Origin: Mycolicibacter heraklionensis
GTDB taxonomy: Bacteria > Actinomycetota > Actinomycetes > Mycobacteriales > Mycobacteriaceae
Length of the DNA stretch: 64,000 nucleotides
Direction of reading: 5' to 3'
Assembly: GCF_019645815.1 (NCBI RefSeq)
Contig: NZ_CP080997.1
Location: 744,001-808,000, forward strand
The notes below the pieces were generated by a model that had not been told where the DNA came from, made no database searches, and saw only the letters and a program-made list of their open reading frames with translations. Position 1 is the stretch's first letter. Each line of letters begins with the position of its first letter. The translations under genes and the position numbers were made by a program. Positions 8,757 to 18,700 of this stretch are shown one piece after another.

Positions 8757-10175
8757 CTACCAGGGACTCGGCGCGTAATCCTTGAGGAAACACCCGTACA
8801 GATCTTCGCCGGCCTCCCCGCGCACGATCGGGTCGTAGACCCGGGCGGCGCCGTCCACGAGATCCAACGGGGCGTGGAATCCCTCCTCGGCCAGTCGCAA
8901 CTTGGTGGGATGCGGGCGCTCATCGGTGATCCAGCCGGTGTCCACCGCGGTCATCAGGATGCCGTCGTTCTCCAGCATCTCCGCTGCGCTGGTGCGGGTC
9001 AGCATATTCAGCGCGGCCTTGGCCATGTTGGTGTGTGGATGGCCCGGGCCCTTGTAGCGGCGGCTGAACTGGCCCTCCATCGCCGACACATTCACCACGT
9101 ACTTACGGCGGGCCGAAGCCGCCGCCATGGCCGGGCGCAGCCGGCTCACCAGGATGAACGGCGCGGTTTGGTTGCACAGCTGCACCTCGAGCAGCTCCAG
9201 GGCGTCGACTTCGTGCACCCGCTGGGTCCAGCTGTTCACCGCGGCGGTGTCGGGCAACAGCCCACCCGCGTCGATGGCGACGCCGGCGGCGATCCGTTGC
9301 GGGGAGGCGCTGCGGGCGGTCAGGGCCAGTTCGGTCAGCGCGTGCGGCTCCTGGTGCTCGGCCAGGCTGCCGGCCAGAGCCGCCGGGTGGGCGTCGCTGA
9401 CGTGGTCGAAGGTGATCACCTCAACCAGCTCGCCTGCGGGGGTGCGCTCGGCCTCGATGAGGGCGGCATACGAGCCGGGTGCGCGCCGCACCGTCTGCGC
9501 CGCGTTGTTGATCAGGATGTCCAACGGGCCCTGGCCGGCCACCGTGTCAGCCAGCGCGACGACCTGTGCCGGGTCGCGCAGGTCGATACCCACCACCTGC
9601 AGTCGATGCAGCCAGTCGGCGTGATCGGGCATGGCGGCGAAGCGGCGCACGGCATCGTTGGGGAACCGGGTGGTGATGGTGGTGTGTGCACCGTCGCGCA
9701 GCAGCCGCAGCGCGATGTACATGCCGATCTTGGCGCGCCCGCCGGTGAGCAGGGCGCGGCGGCCGGTCAAGTCGGTGCGAGCGTCACGCTTGGCCCGGCT
9801 CATCGCGGCGCAGCCCGGGCAGAGCTGGTGATAGAACGCGTCCACCTGCGTGTAGTGGACCTTGCAGATGTAGCAGGCCTGCGAGCGCAGCAGTGTGCCT
9901 GCCGACGCCCCGACCGTGGCAGACACCAGCGGAATGCCCTGCGTCTCGTCGTCGATTCGGCCTGGCGCCCCGGTGGCCGTGGCGGCGATGACGGCGTGAT
10001 CGGCGGCGGCCACTGCGTCGCGTTTGGCGTTCCGGCGGGCCTTCTTGAGGGCCTTGAACATGCGCGCGGTGGCTCGGCGCACCGCAACGGCATCGGGGTG
10101 CTCAGCCGGCAGCGCATCAATCTCGGCGAGCACCTCTAGGCAGGTGGCAAGCCTTTCGGGGTCGATCGCGGTCAC
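8757..10175 (-). CDS. SDR-fold protein with N-terminal zinc-ribbon extension and no catalytic tyrosine
   Basis: The product is 472 residues. Residues 1-95 are largely helical and basic (KALKKARRNAKRD). C101xxC104 and C119xxC122 form a four-cysteine zinc ribbon. The SDR domain starts at about 139 with LTGGRAKIG and has INNAAQ. Where SDR enzymes have YxxxK, this protein has TNMAK (within HPHTNMAKAALNM), so the lysine is kept and the tyrosine is threonine. The enzyme may use another residue or bind nucleotide without redox chemistry. It is convergent with the 7915 SDR and divergent from prfC. Confidence 0.85.
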   Translation of the reverse strand: MTAIDPERLATCLEVLAEIDALPAEHPDAVAVRRATARMFKALKKARRNAKRDAVAAADHAVIAATATGAPGRIDDETQGIPLVSATVGASAGTLLRSQACYICKVHYTQVDAFYHQLCPGCAAMSRAKRDARTDLTGRRALLTGGRAKIGMYIALRLLRDGAHTTITTRFPNDAVRRFAAMPDHADWLHRLQVVGIDLRDPAQVVALADTVAGQGPLDILINNAAQTVRRAPGSYAALIEAERTPAGELVEVITFDHVSDAHPAALAGSLAEHQEPHALTELALTARSASPQRIAAGVAIDAGGLLPDTAAVNSWTQRVHEVDALELLEVQLCNQTAPFILVSRLRPAMAAASARRKYVVNVSAMEGQFSRRYKGPGHPHTNMAKAALNMLTRTSAAEMLENDGILMTAVDTGWITDERPHPTKLRLAEEGFHAPLDLVDGAARVYDPIVRGEAGEDLYGCFLKDYAPSPW

Positions 10176-10229
10176 GCCGGAAGGGTATCGGGCCTAGTGC
10201 CCGATTACCGATTCGCGCAAGATCGCCCA

Positions 10230-10235
10230 TACACT
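10230..10235 (+). promoter_or_regulatory. candidate -10 box of prfC
   Basis: TACACT fits the mycobacterial -10 pattern and ends 10 bases before the ATG at 10246. TTACCG (10205-10210) lies 19 bases upstream as a poor -35. Initiation near 10242 would give an almost leaderless transcript, consistent with the lack of a ribosome-binding site. Confidence 0.45.
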
Positions 10236-10245
10236 CGCTGACGCA

Positions 10246-11886
10246 ATGACCGACAACGCCCTGGATTCGCCGACGGTCGCCGCCGCGGCGCAAACGGGCC
10301 GGATCGCCTCCGAAGCGGGCCGCCGCCGAACCTTCGCCGTCATCAGCCATCCCGACGCCGGCAAATCCACCCTGACCGAGGCGCTGGTACTGCACGCCAA
10401 AGCCATCACCGAAGCCGGCGCGGTCCACGGCAAGTCCGGTCGTCGTGCCACCGTGTCGGACTGGATGGAGATGGAGAAAGCCCGCGGCATCTCGATCACG
10501 TCGACCGCCCTGCAGTTCCCGTACCGCACCGCCAAGGGGCAGGACTGCGTCATCAACCTGCTCGACACTCCCGGCCACGCCGACTTCTCCGAAGACACCT
10601 ACCGGGTGCTGACCGCCGTCGACTCCGCCGTCATGCTCATCGATGCCGCGAAAGGCCTTGAGCCGCAGACCCTCAAGCTGTTCCAGGTGTGCCGTCATCG
10701 TCGGATCCCGATCATCACCGTGATCAACAAGTGGGACCGACCCGGCCGGCATGCCCTGGAGTTGATGGACGAGATCCATACCCGCATCGGGCTGCGCCCC
10801 ACCCCGCTGACCTGGCCGGTCGGCATCGCCGGAGAGTTCAACGGGGTGCTCGACCGCCGGTCCGGAAACTTCATCCGGTTCACCCGCACCGCCGGTGGTG
10901 CCACCGCGGCACCCGAGGAGCACATCGCCGCGGCCGACGCGCACGCCGCCGCCGGTACCGACTGGGATACCGCGGTCGAAGAGTGCGAGCTGCTGTCCGC
11001 CGACGGATCCGACTTCGACCGCGAGGCGTTCCTCGACTGCACGGCGACACCGGTGCTGTTCACCTCGGCGGCGCTGAACTTCGGCGTGAACCAGCTTCTC
11101 GACGTGCTCACCGAGTTGGCGCCGGCGCCCAGCGGGGCGCTCGACGTCGACGGGGCCCGGCGCGCCACCGACGCACCGTTCAGCGCTTTCGTGTTCAAGG
11201 TGCAGGCCGGGATGGACTCGGCCCATCGCGATCGCATCGCGTTCGCGCGGGTGTACTCGGGAACCTTCGAGCGCGGCGATGTCCTCACCCACGCCGCGAG
11301 TGGCAAGCCCTTTGTCACCAAGTACGCCCAGTCGGTGTTCGGCCAGCAGCGCTCCACGTTGGACACCGCGTGGCCCGGTGATGTGATCGGGCTGGCCAAC
11401 GCCGCCGCCCTGCGTCCGGGCGACACGCTGTATTGCGATGTGCCCGTGCAGTACCCGCCGATCCCGAGCTTCTCGCCGGAGCATTTCTCCGTGGCACGCA
11501 ACGTCGATCCCAGCAAGCACAAGCAGTTCCGCCGCGGCATCGAGCAGTTGGACCAGGAGGGCGTGGTGCAGGTGCTGGTCTCCGATCGCCGCGGTGAGCA
11601 GGCGCCGGTGCTTGCCGCGGTCGGGCCAATGCAGTTCGAGGTGGCCGCACACCGGATGGCCAGCGAAATGGGCGCGCCGATCACGCTGGAACCGCTGCCG
11701 TATCAGGTCGCCCGCATCGTGGATCCCGGCGACGTCGACTTCGTCAGCAAGCAGTCGTTGGCCGAAGTGTTAACCCGCACCGACGGCGTGCACCTGGTGT
11801 TGTTCTCCAACGCTTGGCGCCTGCAGGGTTTCCAACGCGACAACCCCGACGTGCAGCTGCGATCGTTGGTGGCCGCGGAGGGCTAG
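10246..11886 (+). CDS. prfC: peptide chain release factor 3
   Basis: The product is 546 residues, normal for RF3. GTPase motifs are G1 SHPDAGKST (about 36-44), switch I with GKSGRRATVSDWMEMEKARG, G3 DTPGHADF and G4 NKWD. The Trp-Met-Glu-Met-Glu-Lys stretch separates RF3 from EF-G. RF3 is a translational GTPase that removes RF1/RF2 from the ribosome after peptide release. It stands alone, divergent from the zinc-ribbon SDR. I do not recall this gene in M. tuberculosis, though other mycobacteria have it. Confidence 0.93.
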   Translation: MTDNALDSPTVAAAAQTGRIASEAGRRRTFAVISHPDAGKSTLTEALVLHAKAITEAGAVHGKSGRRATVSDWMEMEKARGISITSTALQFPYRTAKGQDCVINLLDTPGHADFSEDTYRVLTAVDSAVMLIDAAKGLEPQTLKLFQVCRHRRIPIITVINKWDRPGRHALELMDEIHTRIGLRPTPLTWPVGIAGEFNGVLDRRSGNFIRFTRTAGGATAAPEEHIAAADAHAAAGTDWDTAVEECELLSADGSDFDREAFLDCTATPVLFTSAALNFGVNQLLDVLTELAPAPSGALDVDGARRATDAPFSAFVFKVQAGMDSAHRDRIAFARVYSGTFERGDVLTHAASGKPFVTKYAQSVFGQQRSTLDTAWPGDVIGLANAAALRPGDTLYCDVPVQYPPIPSFSPEHFSVARNVDPSKHKQFRRGIEQLDQEGVVQVLVSDRRGEQAPVLAAVGPMQFEVAAHRMASEMGAPITLEPLPYQVARIVDPGDVDFVSKQSLAEVLTRTDGVHLVLFSNAWRLQGFQRDNPDVQLRSLVAAEG

Positions 11887-11894
11887 CTCGGCCG

Positions 11895-12776
11895 CTAGGT
11901 GCGCAACCGCACCATTCGCGTCGTCGAACTCTCGTCGAGCTCCACCAGGTCCGAGTAGGACCGCAGGAAGTCGCTGAATGACTTGTACCCCAGGGCTTTC
12001 TCGCTGAAGGAGGGGTCCATGCGCTTCATCTGGGCCTTGACCGACGAGTTGTGCAGCCACTCGACGTCGTCTTTCTCCAGGCCGATCTTCAGGGCGCGGA
12101 TGAGCAGTCCGGTGGCGGTGTCCTGCGGATCCGGTTGTGGCGGCTCCTCGGGCTCCTCTTTGGTTTGGCGGGTGCGCCGCTTCGGTCCTGCGTCTGCGTC
12201 GGCGGCCGCCGGCGCGGGCTCGAACACCGGCACTCCGGGCAGTGCGTCATAGCTGACGAAGTCGTCGCAGGCCGCCGCCAGCGCGCGGCTGGTCGATCCG
12301 GCAACCCCGATCCCGACGACATAGCGGCCCAGGCGTTTACAGCGCTGCGCCAGCGGGATGTAGTCGGAGTCGCCGGCCACGATCACCACGTGGGTCAGAT
12401 CCGGCAGCCGGAACATGTCCTCGACCGCGTCGACGGCCAACCGGATGTCGGCGCCGTTCTTGCCGTAGGCGGCCGCCGGGAACAACTGCACCAGGTCGAC
12501 CGCCCGTCCCACCAGTTGCGCGCGGTAGCCGGTGTTGACCTCGGCTGACCAGTCGGCGTAGGCGCGGGTGAGCACCAGCGTCCCGAACGACGACGCGAAG
12601 TCGATGATCGCCCCGACGTCGACAGTGGCCCGCGCGAGGCGTTCCGGGTTCTTGGCCAGGCCCTTGGCCTTGTCCTTCTGAAACGAACTGCGCCCGTTGA
12701 CCTGGTCGTAGCGGGAGATCACGATGTTGTCGAAGTCGAGGTAGACCGCGACGCGGGTGTCTCCGGATTCCGTCAT
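11895..12776 (-). CDS. NYN-domain ribonuclease-like protein with C-terminal OST-HTH/LOTUS domain
   Basis: The start is the ATG at 12776 (MTESGDTRVAVYLDFDN); the frame continues to 12935 but those residues run through a repeat and are not protein-like. The product is 293 residues. The NYN (PIN-like) nuclease part carries YLDFDN, a central DADIRL-like acidic patch (GADIRLAVDAVEDM) and VIVAGDSDYIPL, with the expected metal-binding aspartates. A linker rich in Glu, Pro and Lys follows. The last 75 residues form a winged-helix-like LOTUS domain (VEWLHNSS, YKSFSDFLRSY). NYN-LOTUS proteins are thought to act on RNA; the target is unknown. Confidence 0.85.
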   Translation of the reverse strand: MTESGDTRVAVYLDFDNIVISRYDQVNGRSSFQKDKAKGLAKNPERLARATVDVGAIIDFASSFGTLVLTRAYADWSAEVNTGYRAQLVGRAVDLVQLFPAAAYGKNGADIRLAVDAVEDMFRLPDLTHVVIVAGDSDYIPLAQRCKRLGRYVVGIGVAGSTSRALAAACDDFVSYDALPGVPVFEPAPAAADADAGPKRRTRQTKEEPEEPPQPDPQDTATGLLIRALKIGLEKDDVEWLHNSSVKAQMKRMDPSFSEKALGYKSFSDFLRSYSDLVELDESSTTRMVRLRT

Positions 12777-12835
12777 GGTCTCAGTGTGACGCACCACCGG
12801 CCCCATCCATAACTGGTTGGCGGGGATGGGGGAGG

Positions 12836-12926
12836 TGCCCACCTTTGAGCGACAACCGCGAGTGCGTCGCGGGGTGGGTGCAATTACGCGCCGGGTTGGG
12901 GTGACGTTGTCGCGCAAAGGCGGGCA
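12836..12926. repeat. palindromic dispersed element, copy 1
   Basis: A left arm at 12836-12856 and a right arm at 12906-12926 are 21-base imperfect inverted repeats (19 of 21 match). Both contain CTTTG(A/C)GCGACAAC when read inward. The centre is 49 bases. The GAGCGACAAC core is shared with the larger element at 26883-27065. It lies upstream of the NYN gene and in no reading frame of its own. Confidence 0.65.
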
Positions 12927-12971
12927 ACTGTCCACGTGGTCCGGCCCGGCGGCCCGCCGTCGGCGACGTGC

Positions 12972-13280
12972 CTAACCGGCCCGGTACCAGCGCGGAATCA
13001 GCTCCGGGTCCGGCAGCGGGTACTGCCCGAAGAACCCGCGCGGGTCACCGCGCAACACCTGGGCGTTCTGAACGTCGGCGCGCCGGCGGATTTCGCTGAG
13101 CCGGGTCCATTCGGCGGCGCGGTACGCGGTGTAACTGCGCATCAGCCGGCGCGTGACGATCACCAGCAAGGTGATCACGGCGCCGGCCAGAATGAGCCAG
13201 CGCAGCCACCACAGCAACGCGATGACCACGAGAATGACGAAGCCCGTTCCGTTGCTGCCCGACTGTTTGCGATTCCCCAT
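12972..13280 (-). CDS. small hypothetical protein with N-terminal membrane segments
   Basis: The product is 102 residues. One long hydrophobic stretch or two short ones (FVILVVIALLWWL and LILAGAVITLLVIV, residues 14-43) are followed by a basic RRLM turn and a soluble tail with DPRGFFGQYPLPDPELIPRW. The charge distribution suggests the C-terminus is in the cytoplasm. No family is recognised. It lies between the palindromic element and the vapBC pair, oriented like both. Confidence 0.7.
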   Translation of the reverse strand: MGNRKQSGSNGTGFVILVVIALLWWLRWLILAGAVITLLVIVTRRLMRSYTAYRAAEWTRLSEIRRRADVQNAQVLRGDPRGFFGQYPLPDPELIPRWYRAG

Positions 13281-13320
13281 GGTCGCGACGGTAAGCCCGG
13301 GGTGTGACAGATCCGGGCGA

Positions 13321-13719
13321 CTAGCGACCCGGGGAAACGGTCGGCAGGCCGATGGCTTCGGCGGCCGCGAGCAGGCGTCCGTCGTAGGCGACGAACGCCG
13401 TCAGCCTGGCGCCGAACACCGCGTGGCCGGTCGCCAGATGGATGGCGTCCAGGGATCGCAGCGTCGGGTCGGGTAATGCAGCAGCGGCGGCCCGAACCAC
13501 CTCGTTCACCTCGTAGCGGGAGACCCGTGCCAGCGTTGCCGGGACATCGACCAGCAACGACGGCTCCGCCCGCCGGATGGCGCGAGGCAGTTCGGCCTCG
13601 ATCAGCGTTGAGGACACCCATGGCGTTGGCTGCTGTGCGGCAAGCCAGTCGACGAGCGCATCACTCTCCGGTTCACGCCGGACGAGCTTCACCAGAGCCG
13701 ACGTGTCCAGATACAGCAT
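13321..13719 (-). CDS. vapC: VapC-type PIN-domain toxin
   Basis: The product is 132 residues, opening LYLDTSALVKLVRREPES, the standard PIN start with the first catalytic aspartate at residue 4. Further acidic residues are in TLIEAEL, LRSLDAIHL and VAYDGRLL, completing the metal-binding set. VapC toxins are ribonucleases that cut tRNA or rRNA when not bound by VapB. Its ATG overlaps the vapB stop by one base (TAATG), so the pair is translationally coupled. It resembles the VapC46 group more than VapC5, the toxin near recD in H37Rv. Confidence 0.9.
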   Translation of the reverse strand: MLYLDTSALVKLVRREPESDALVDWLAAQQPTPWVSSTLIEAELPRAIRRAEPSLLVDVPATLARVSRYEVNEVVRAAAAALPDPTLRSLDAIHLATGHAVFGARLTAFVAYDGRLLAAAEAIGLPTVSPGR

Positions 13720-13997
13720 TAGTAGCGCTCGTCATCCCGCATCTCGCGGAGCAAATCCCCTGCCTCGTGATCGGTGCGAACCGGACCCGTTGGGCGAGGC
13801 ACCGGCCCGCTGACGGTCGCCGGATGAAGTTGCCCCGCCTTGATCATCTCGGCTAGTGGACTGTCCTGGGCAGGGACAAGGCGGGCGACTACCGTTCCCC
13901 GCTCGGTGATCTCCAGGTGCTCGCCGCGCTTGACCCGCGCCAGTACACCGGCGGTGTTCTGGTTCAGCTCGCGTACCGGCACTTCAGACATGCTCAT
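13719..13997 (-). CDS. vapB: VapB-type antitoxin, Phd/YefM fold
   Basis: The product is 92 residues. It opens MSMSEVPVRELNQNTAGVLA, the Phd/YefM DNA-binding start, and includes GEHLEITERGTVVARLVP. The C-terminal half is disordered in character and acidic (LLREMRDDERY), as expected for the toxin-binding part. It neutralises the adjacent VapC and should repress its own promoter. No ribosome-binding site precedes the ATG, and a perfect palindrome lies three bases upstream, at 14001-14020. Confidence 0.9.
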   Translation of the reverse strand: MSMSEVPVRELNQNTAGVLARVKRGEHLEITERGTVVARLVPAQDSPLAEMIKAGQLHPATVSGPVPRPTGPVRTDHEAGDLLREMRDDERY

Positions 13998-14000
13998 AGG

Positions 14001-14020
14001 GTACTACCAATTTGTAGTAC
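14001..14020. promoter_or_regulatory. vapBC operator candidate
   Basis: GTACTAC (14001-14007), spacer CAATTT, GTAGTAC (14014-14020), a perfect 7-base inverted repeat starting three bases upstream of the vapB ATG. Position and symmetry fit an autoregulatory site for a VapBC complex. Confidence 0.65.
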
Positions 14021-14031
14021 ACGGCCAGCCT

Positions 14032-15771
14032 TCACGCCTCCCGCAGCCGCAGTGCCAGCCCGGACGCCCGCACCACCCGCCGACCCAGCGCGGCCCGCAC
14101 CGAGGCCTCCGAGCCCACCACCCGCACTTTCGACTTGGCTCGAGTCACCGCGGTGTAGAACAACTCCCGGGTCAACAGTCGCGACTCGACGGGCGGCATC
14201 AACACGGTCACTTCGCCGGCCTGGCTGCCCTGGCTTTTGTGGATCGTCATCGCGTACATGGTCTCGACGTCGGCGAGCCGGCTGGTCGCGAACTCCAGCG
14301 GCCCGGATGCCGTTGCGATCACCGCGCGCAGCCCCTCGTTGCGGACCACCACCGCTCCGGTGTCGCCGTTGCGCAACCCGAGCCCATAGTCATTGGCGGT
14401 CACCAGCAGTGGTCGGCCGGCATACCACTCGGTCCACATCGGGTCACCGGTCTGCTCGGCCACCCACCGGCGGATCTGCTGGTTCCAGTGCTGCACTCCG
14501 TGCAGGCCCTCCCGGTGCGCACACAGCAACCGATGCTCGTCCAGCGTCGCCGAGGCCGCCGCGGCATCGCCGAGCAGGGCGGCCTGGCGTACCGCCAGCG
14601 CGTGCGGCACCACCAGTGCCGCCAATCGCTCGGCCACGTCGACCGCGTGGTCGGTGTCGATCCACTCCACGTGTTCGCCCCCGGCGGCCAGCAGCGCGAC
14701 CGCCTTATCGGCGTCGCCGTCGCGGATCGCCACTGCCAGCGCACCGATCGACTCGCCGAACCGGTGCGACGTGCGCAGCGTCGCCACCCGGGTGTCGGGC
14801 CGCGCCGCCAGCCCGTCCACCAGATCGGCCAGCACCGCACCGGCTTCCACCGACGCCAGCTGGTCGGCGTCGCCCACCAGAATCAGGCGGGCATCCGGGC
14901 GCATCGCCTCCAGCAGCCGGGCCATCAGCGTCAGCGACACCATCGATGTCTCGTCGACGACGATCACGTCGTGCGGCAGCCGGTTGGCCCGATCGTGGCG
15001 GAACCGCACCGAGCTGTCCGGCCGCGAACCCAGCAGGGTGTGCAACGTGGTCGCGCCCAGCCCGGCGAGCCGCGCCTGATCCACCGGCGCCAGCTCGGCC
15101 ACCTCCGCGGCGACGGCCTCGGTCAGCCGGGCCGCCGCTTTACCGGTCGGGGCGGCCAACGCGATCCGCAGCCCGGGCGTGCCCGACCGTTCGGCATGCT
15201 CGGCCAACAGCGCCAACAGCCGCGCCACCGTAGTCGTCTTGCCGGTGCCCGGACCACCGGTGAGCACCGTAACCGACTGCGACAGTGCGATTTCGGCGGC
15301 CGCACGCTGCTCATCGAACTTGCCGGACGGAAAAAGTCGCTCAAAGGCGGGCAGCTCCGCCGGCGCCGTCCCGGGCGCCGACAACGCCAGCAGGTCCGTG
15401 CAGACCTGCTCCTCCTCGCGCCAATACCGGTCGAGGTAGAGCAGCCGGCCGTCATAAAGCCGCAGCACCTGCGCCTGCACCAGCCGACTGTCCCGCACCG
15501 CCGCCAGCCATGGCTCCGGCTCCGGCCAGGCCACCTCCGCGGCGTCGGTGTCGGCGGCCACCGTCGACAGATCCAGGCACACCGACCCGTGCCGCAGTGC
15601 CCGCACGGTCAGCGCCAGCGCCAAGCCCACCGTCTCGTCGGGCTCGCCGCCCAGTGTCGTGATGCGTTGGGCCGCGTGCACATCGGCGGCATCCAGCACA
15701 CCGGCCTGATTGAAGTCCCGCAACAGCCCAGTGCCGCCGGAGGCTACCCGCCACTCCAACAACTCGCTCAT
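14032..15771 (-). CDS. recD: exodeoxyribonuclease V alpha subunit, RecD
   Basis: The start is the ATG at 15771, which overlaps the recB stop (ATGA); the frame to 15954 only reads through recB. The product is 579 residues, similar to mycobacterial RecD. Walker A is LTGGPGTGKTTTVARLLA, followed by a DET box (VVDETSMV), GDADQLASV and a C-terminal TIHKSQGSQ motif of superfamily 1B helicases. RecD is the 5'-3' motor of RecBCD, which processes double-strand breaks; in mycobacteria RecBCD is linked mainly to single-strand annealing. It is third in recC-recB-recD. Confidence 0.95.
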   Translation of the reverse strand: MSELLEWRVASGGTGLLRDFNQAGVLDAADVHAAQRITTLGGEPDETVGLALALTVRALRHGSVCLDLSTVAADTDAAEVAWPEPEPWLAAVRDSRLVQAQVLRLYDGRLLYLDRYWREEEQVCTDLLALSAPGTAPAELPAFERLFPSGKFDEQRAAAEIALSQSVTVLTGGPGTGKTTTVARLLALLAEHAERSGTPGLRIALAAPTGKAAARLTEAVAAEVAELAPVDQARLAGLGATTLHTLLGSRPDSSVRFRHDRANRLPHDVIVVDETSMVSLTLMARLLEAMRPDARLILVGDADQLASVEAGAVLADLVDGLAARPDTRVATLRTSHRFGESIGALAVAIRDGDADKAVALLAAGGEHVEWIDTDHAVDVAERLAALVVPHALAVRQAALLGDAAAASATLDEHRLLCAHREGLHGVQHWNQQIRRWVAEQTGDPMWTEWYAGRPLLVTANDYGLGLRNGDTGAVVVRNEGLRAVIATASGPLEFATSRLADVETMYAMTIHKSQGSQAGEVTVLMPPVESRLLTRELFYTAVTRAKSKVRVVGSEASVRAALGRRVVRASGLALRLREA

Positions 15772-18700
15772 GCCGCCCGCCTCGCGTGCAACAGATCCGA
15801 CAACGCCACCACCAGTGCGGTCGGCGGCCGCCAGTCGAACACCCCGGCACGGTGCCCGCCGAGCGCCGGGGTGTCCGGTCCGCACATTCCGCGCACGAAC
15901 AGATACAACACCCCGCCCAAGTGCTGCTCGGGGTCGTAACCGGGCAGCCGCCACCGCAGGAAGCGGTGCAGCACCGCGGTATACAGCAGCGCCTGTAGCG
16001 GGTAGTCCGAATGCAGCATGGCGGCGGTGAGCCGGTCGAAGCCGTAGTCGGCGGCGGTGTCGCCGAGCCGGTTGGTCTTGTAGTCGACCACCAGGAAGCG
16101 CTGCTCGGGCACCCGCAGCACCACATCGATCGACCCGGACAGATATCCGCGCAGCGGCTGGCCGCCCAGGGCCTCGGTGGCCAGCCGGTCGGCATACGGG
16201 GCGAACGGGTCGTCCGCGGGCAGGTGCTCGCGCAGCAGCAATCCCACCTCCGCCAGCCGCACGTCCGGCGCTACGCCGCGAACATCTCCACCGGCCAGGG
16301 GAATCTCAAAATCCAGCTCCCGCAACCGGTCCCGGGTGCCGATCTCGCGCAGTGTCAGCCCGTCGGCCAGCGGCCCCAGCGGGGTGTCGTGCATGGGCAC
16401 CAGCGCCGCCGCCAGCGCGGCCGGCTCGGCGTCCACCGACCACCAGGCGGCGTGTTGACGCACGTGGGCTTCCAGCTCGGCGGCCAAGTCGGCGGCGAAC
16501 GGATCGGCGGTCTCCAGCACGGCGTGCACCAGCGAGCCGAACGCCGCCCCGGCGGGCAGCTCGGCCATCGGCGAGATCAGATCCGCCCCGACCGGCGGCG
16601 GCGCCGCCGCTACGGGCACGTCGTCGGCCTCGTCGTCGCGGGCGCTCAACTCCGGTTCACTGTGCACCCCAGACGCCCCGCCTTCGGTGACCTCACTGGC
16701 ATGCCGGATCAGCCCCGAATACGACGTGCGACGCCACCCGGTGTCGATGTGGCGGTGGAAATGCCGCGCTTCCAAGCCATCCGGAGGCTGTGCCGGGACG
16801 ACCGGTGCCAACGGGGCGATCACCGAGTCCTCGATGACCAGGCCGCCGGCGGCCTCCCACTCCCGGAAACAGGACAGTGCTTCGTCATCGGTGGGTTTGG
16901 GCTCGCAGCGATCCGGCACCGGTGCCTCGCCGCGGCATCGGCCCCGCAGCAGCCGGGACAGGCCGCCGTTGGGCTCGTCGTACGACGCCGCCCACCACGC
17001 CACCACCTGCGACTGCGCCCGGGTCAATGCCACATAGGCGAGCCGAATGTCGTTGCGGGCAGCCTCGGCCAGGCTCAGCCGTTGCACATCGGTGTGGTCG
17101 AAGCTGTCCGGGCCGCCGACGTGCCGGCAGCGGACACCGCCGTCGTGATAGAGCGGGATGGCCTCGTCGAACATGTGCCGGTTGAACGCGAACGGCAGGT
17201 ACACGATCGGGAACTGCAAACCCTTGGCGCCCCACACCGTCAGGATCTGCACGGCAGCGGCGTCGGAGTCCAGCCGACGATTGTGCTGCCCGCCGCCGTT
17301 TCCTTCGGTGCATTGACGGCGCAACCAATCCCGTAACGCCGGCAGGCCCAGCCGGTCGCGGTGCGCGGCCTCATGCAGCAGCTGAGCCACATGCGCCAGA
17401 TCGGTCATGGTGCGTTCGCCGCCGTACTCGCCGAGCAGTCGGCGCTTCAGGCCGGCCAACTGCGCCGCCTCGAACACCGCCGCCGGCCCGTGCAGCCGCA
17501 GCTCATCCGCCCAGTCCCGCAACGTCGACGCCACCTTGTCGGTCAACGCGTCACCGCCGTCGGCCAGTGCGGCGGCGGTATAGCCGAAGAATACCGTCGC
17601 CGCGGCGGCCCGCACCAACCCGCCGCGGTGGGTCGCCTCGAACGCCTCCAGCAGACACAGCCAGTCGGCGGCCGCAGCCGAGGAGAACACGTCCGCATCG
17701 CCGGTGAACACCGCGGGAATCCCGGCCCGCAGCAAGGCCTCCTGGCAGGCGGCCGCGTCCTTGCTGTTCTCGACGATCACCGCCACGTCACCGGGGGTGA
17801 TCGGCCTGCCGTCGAAGGTCGCGCCGCTGGCCCACAAGGCGGCGACGTCGGCGGCCAGATCATCGGGAATGTGGCGGCGCAGCTTGGGCATCGGGACAAC
17901 GCGGTCTGAGCTGACGCCGAACGCCGCGCGGCCGACCACCCGCAGCCGGAACGGGGCGGTGCTGGGCGCACCGACCAGCCGAGACCCGCCGACCGCGGCC
18001 CGGACATCGTGCACCACGATCTGCGGATCACCCAGCGCCGCACCGCCCATCACCGTCTGCAGCGCATCGACCAGGGCTGAGTCGCTGCGCCAGTTCACCG
18101 CCAGGGTGCGCTGCTGCCCGGCGGTGCGTGCCGCCTGCAGGTAGGTGTAGATGTCGCCGCCGCGGAACCCGTAGATCGCCTGCTTGGGGTCGCCGATCAG
18201 CACCACCGCCGAATGCCCGACGAAGCCGCGTTCGATCACCTGCCACTGGATGGGGTCGGTGTCCTGGAACTCATCGACCATCACGATCGGCCAGCGCTGC
18301 CGCATCCGTTCCCGCGCCGGGGAATCCGCCGGCTCCAGTGCGGCGGCGAGCCGGCGCAGCAAGTCGTCGTACCCCAATACGCCGAGCCGGCGCTTGCGCA
18401 ACTCCAACTCCGTGCACACCGCGTCGATGAATCGCAGCCGCACCTCGGCCACCGAACCCGGTTCGGGATCCTGCGGGCGCAGTTGGGCATACGGGTCGGA
18501 GACCACCACCCGCGCGAGTTTCAGCGCGTCGGCGTAACTGAGCGCCACCTCGTCGCGCTGCGTCCCGAACTTCGCGAGGTACAGGTCATCCACGACCTGG
18601 ATCACCAGGTCGTCAAGGCTTTCCACCAACTCGACGCCCGCGCTGGTGTCACCGGCGATGCCCAGTGATTTCAGCACCAGATGACAGAACTGGTGGGTGG

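Noticed and set aside
8100..10139. Plus-strand 679-residue open frame
   Set aside because: It spans parts of two real SDR genes on different strands and has no protein-like pattern.
12777..12935. N-terminal extension of the NYN protein
   Set aside because: It would translate through the palindromic element; the NYN fold starts right after the ATG at 12776.
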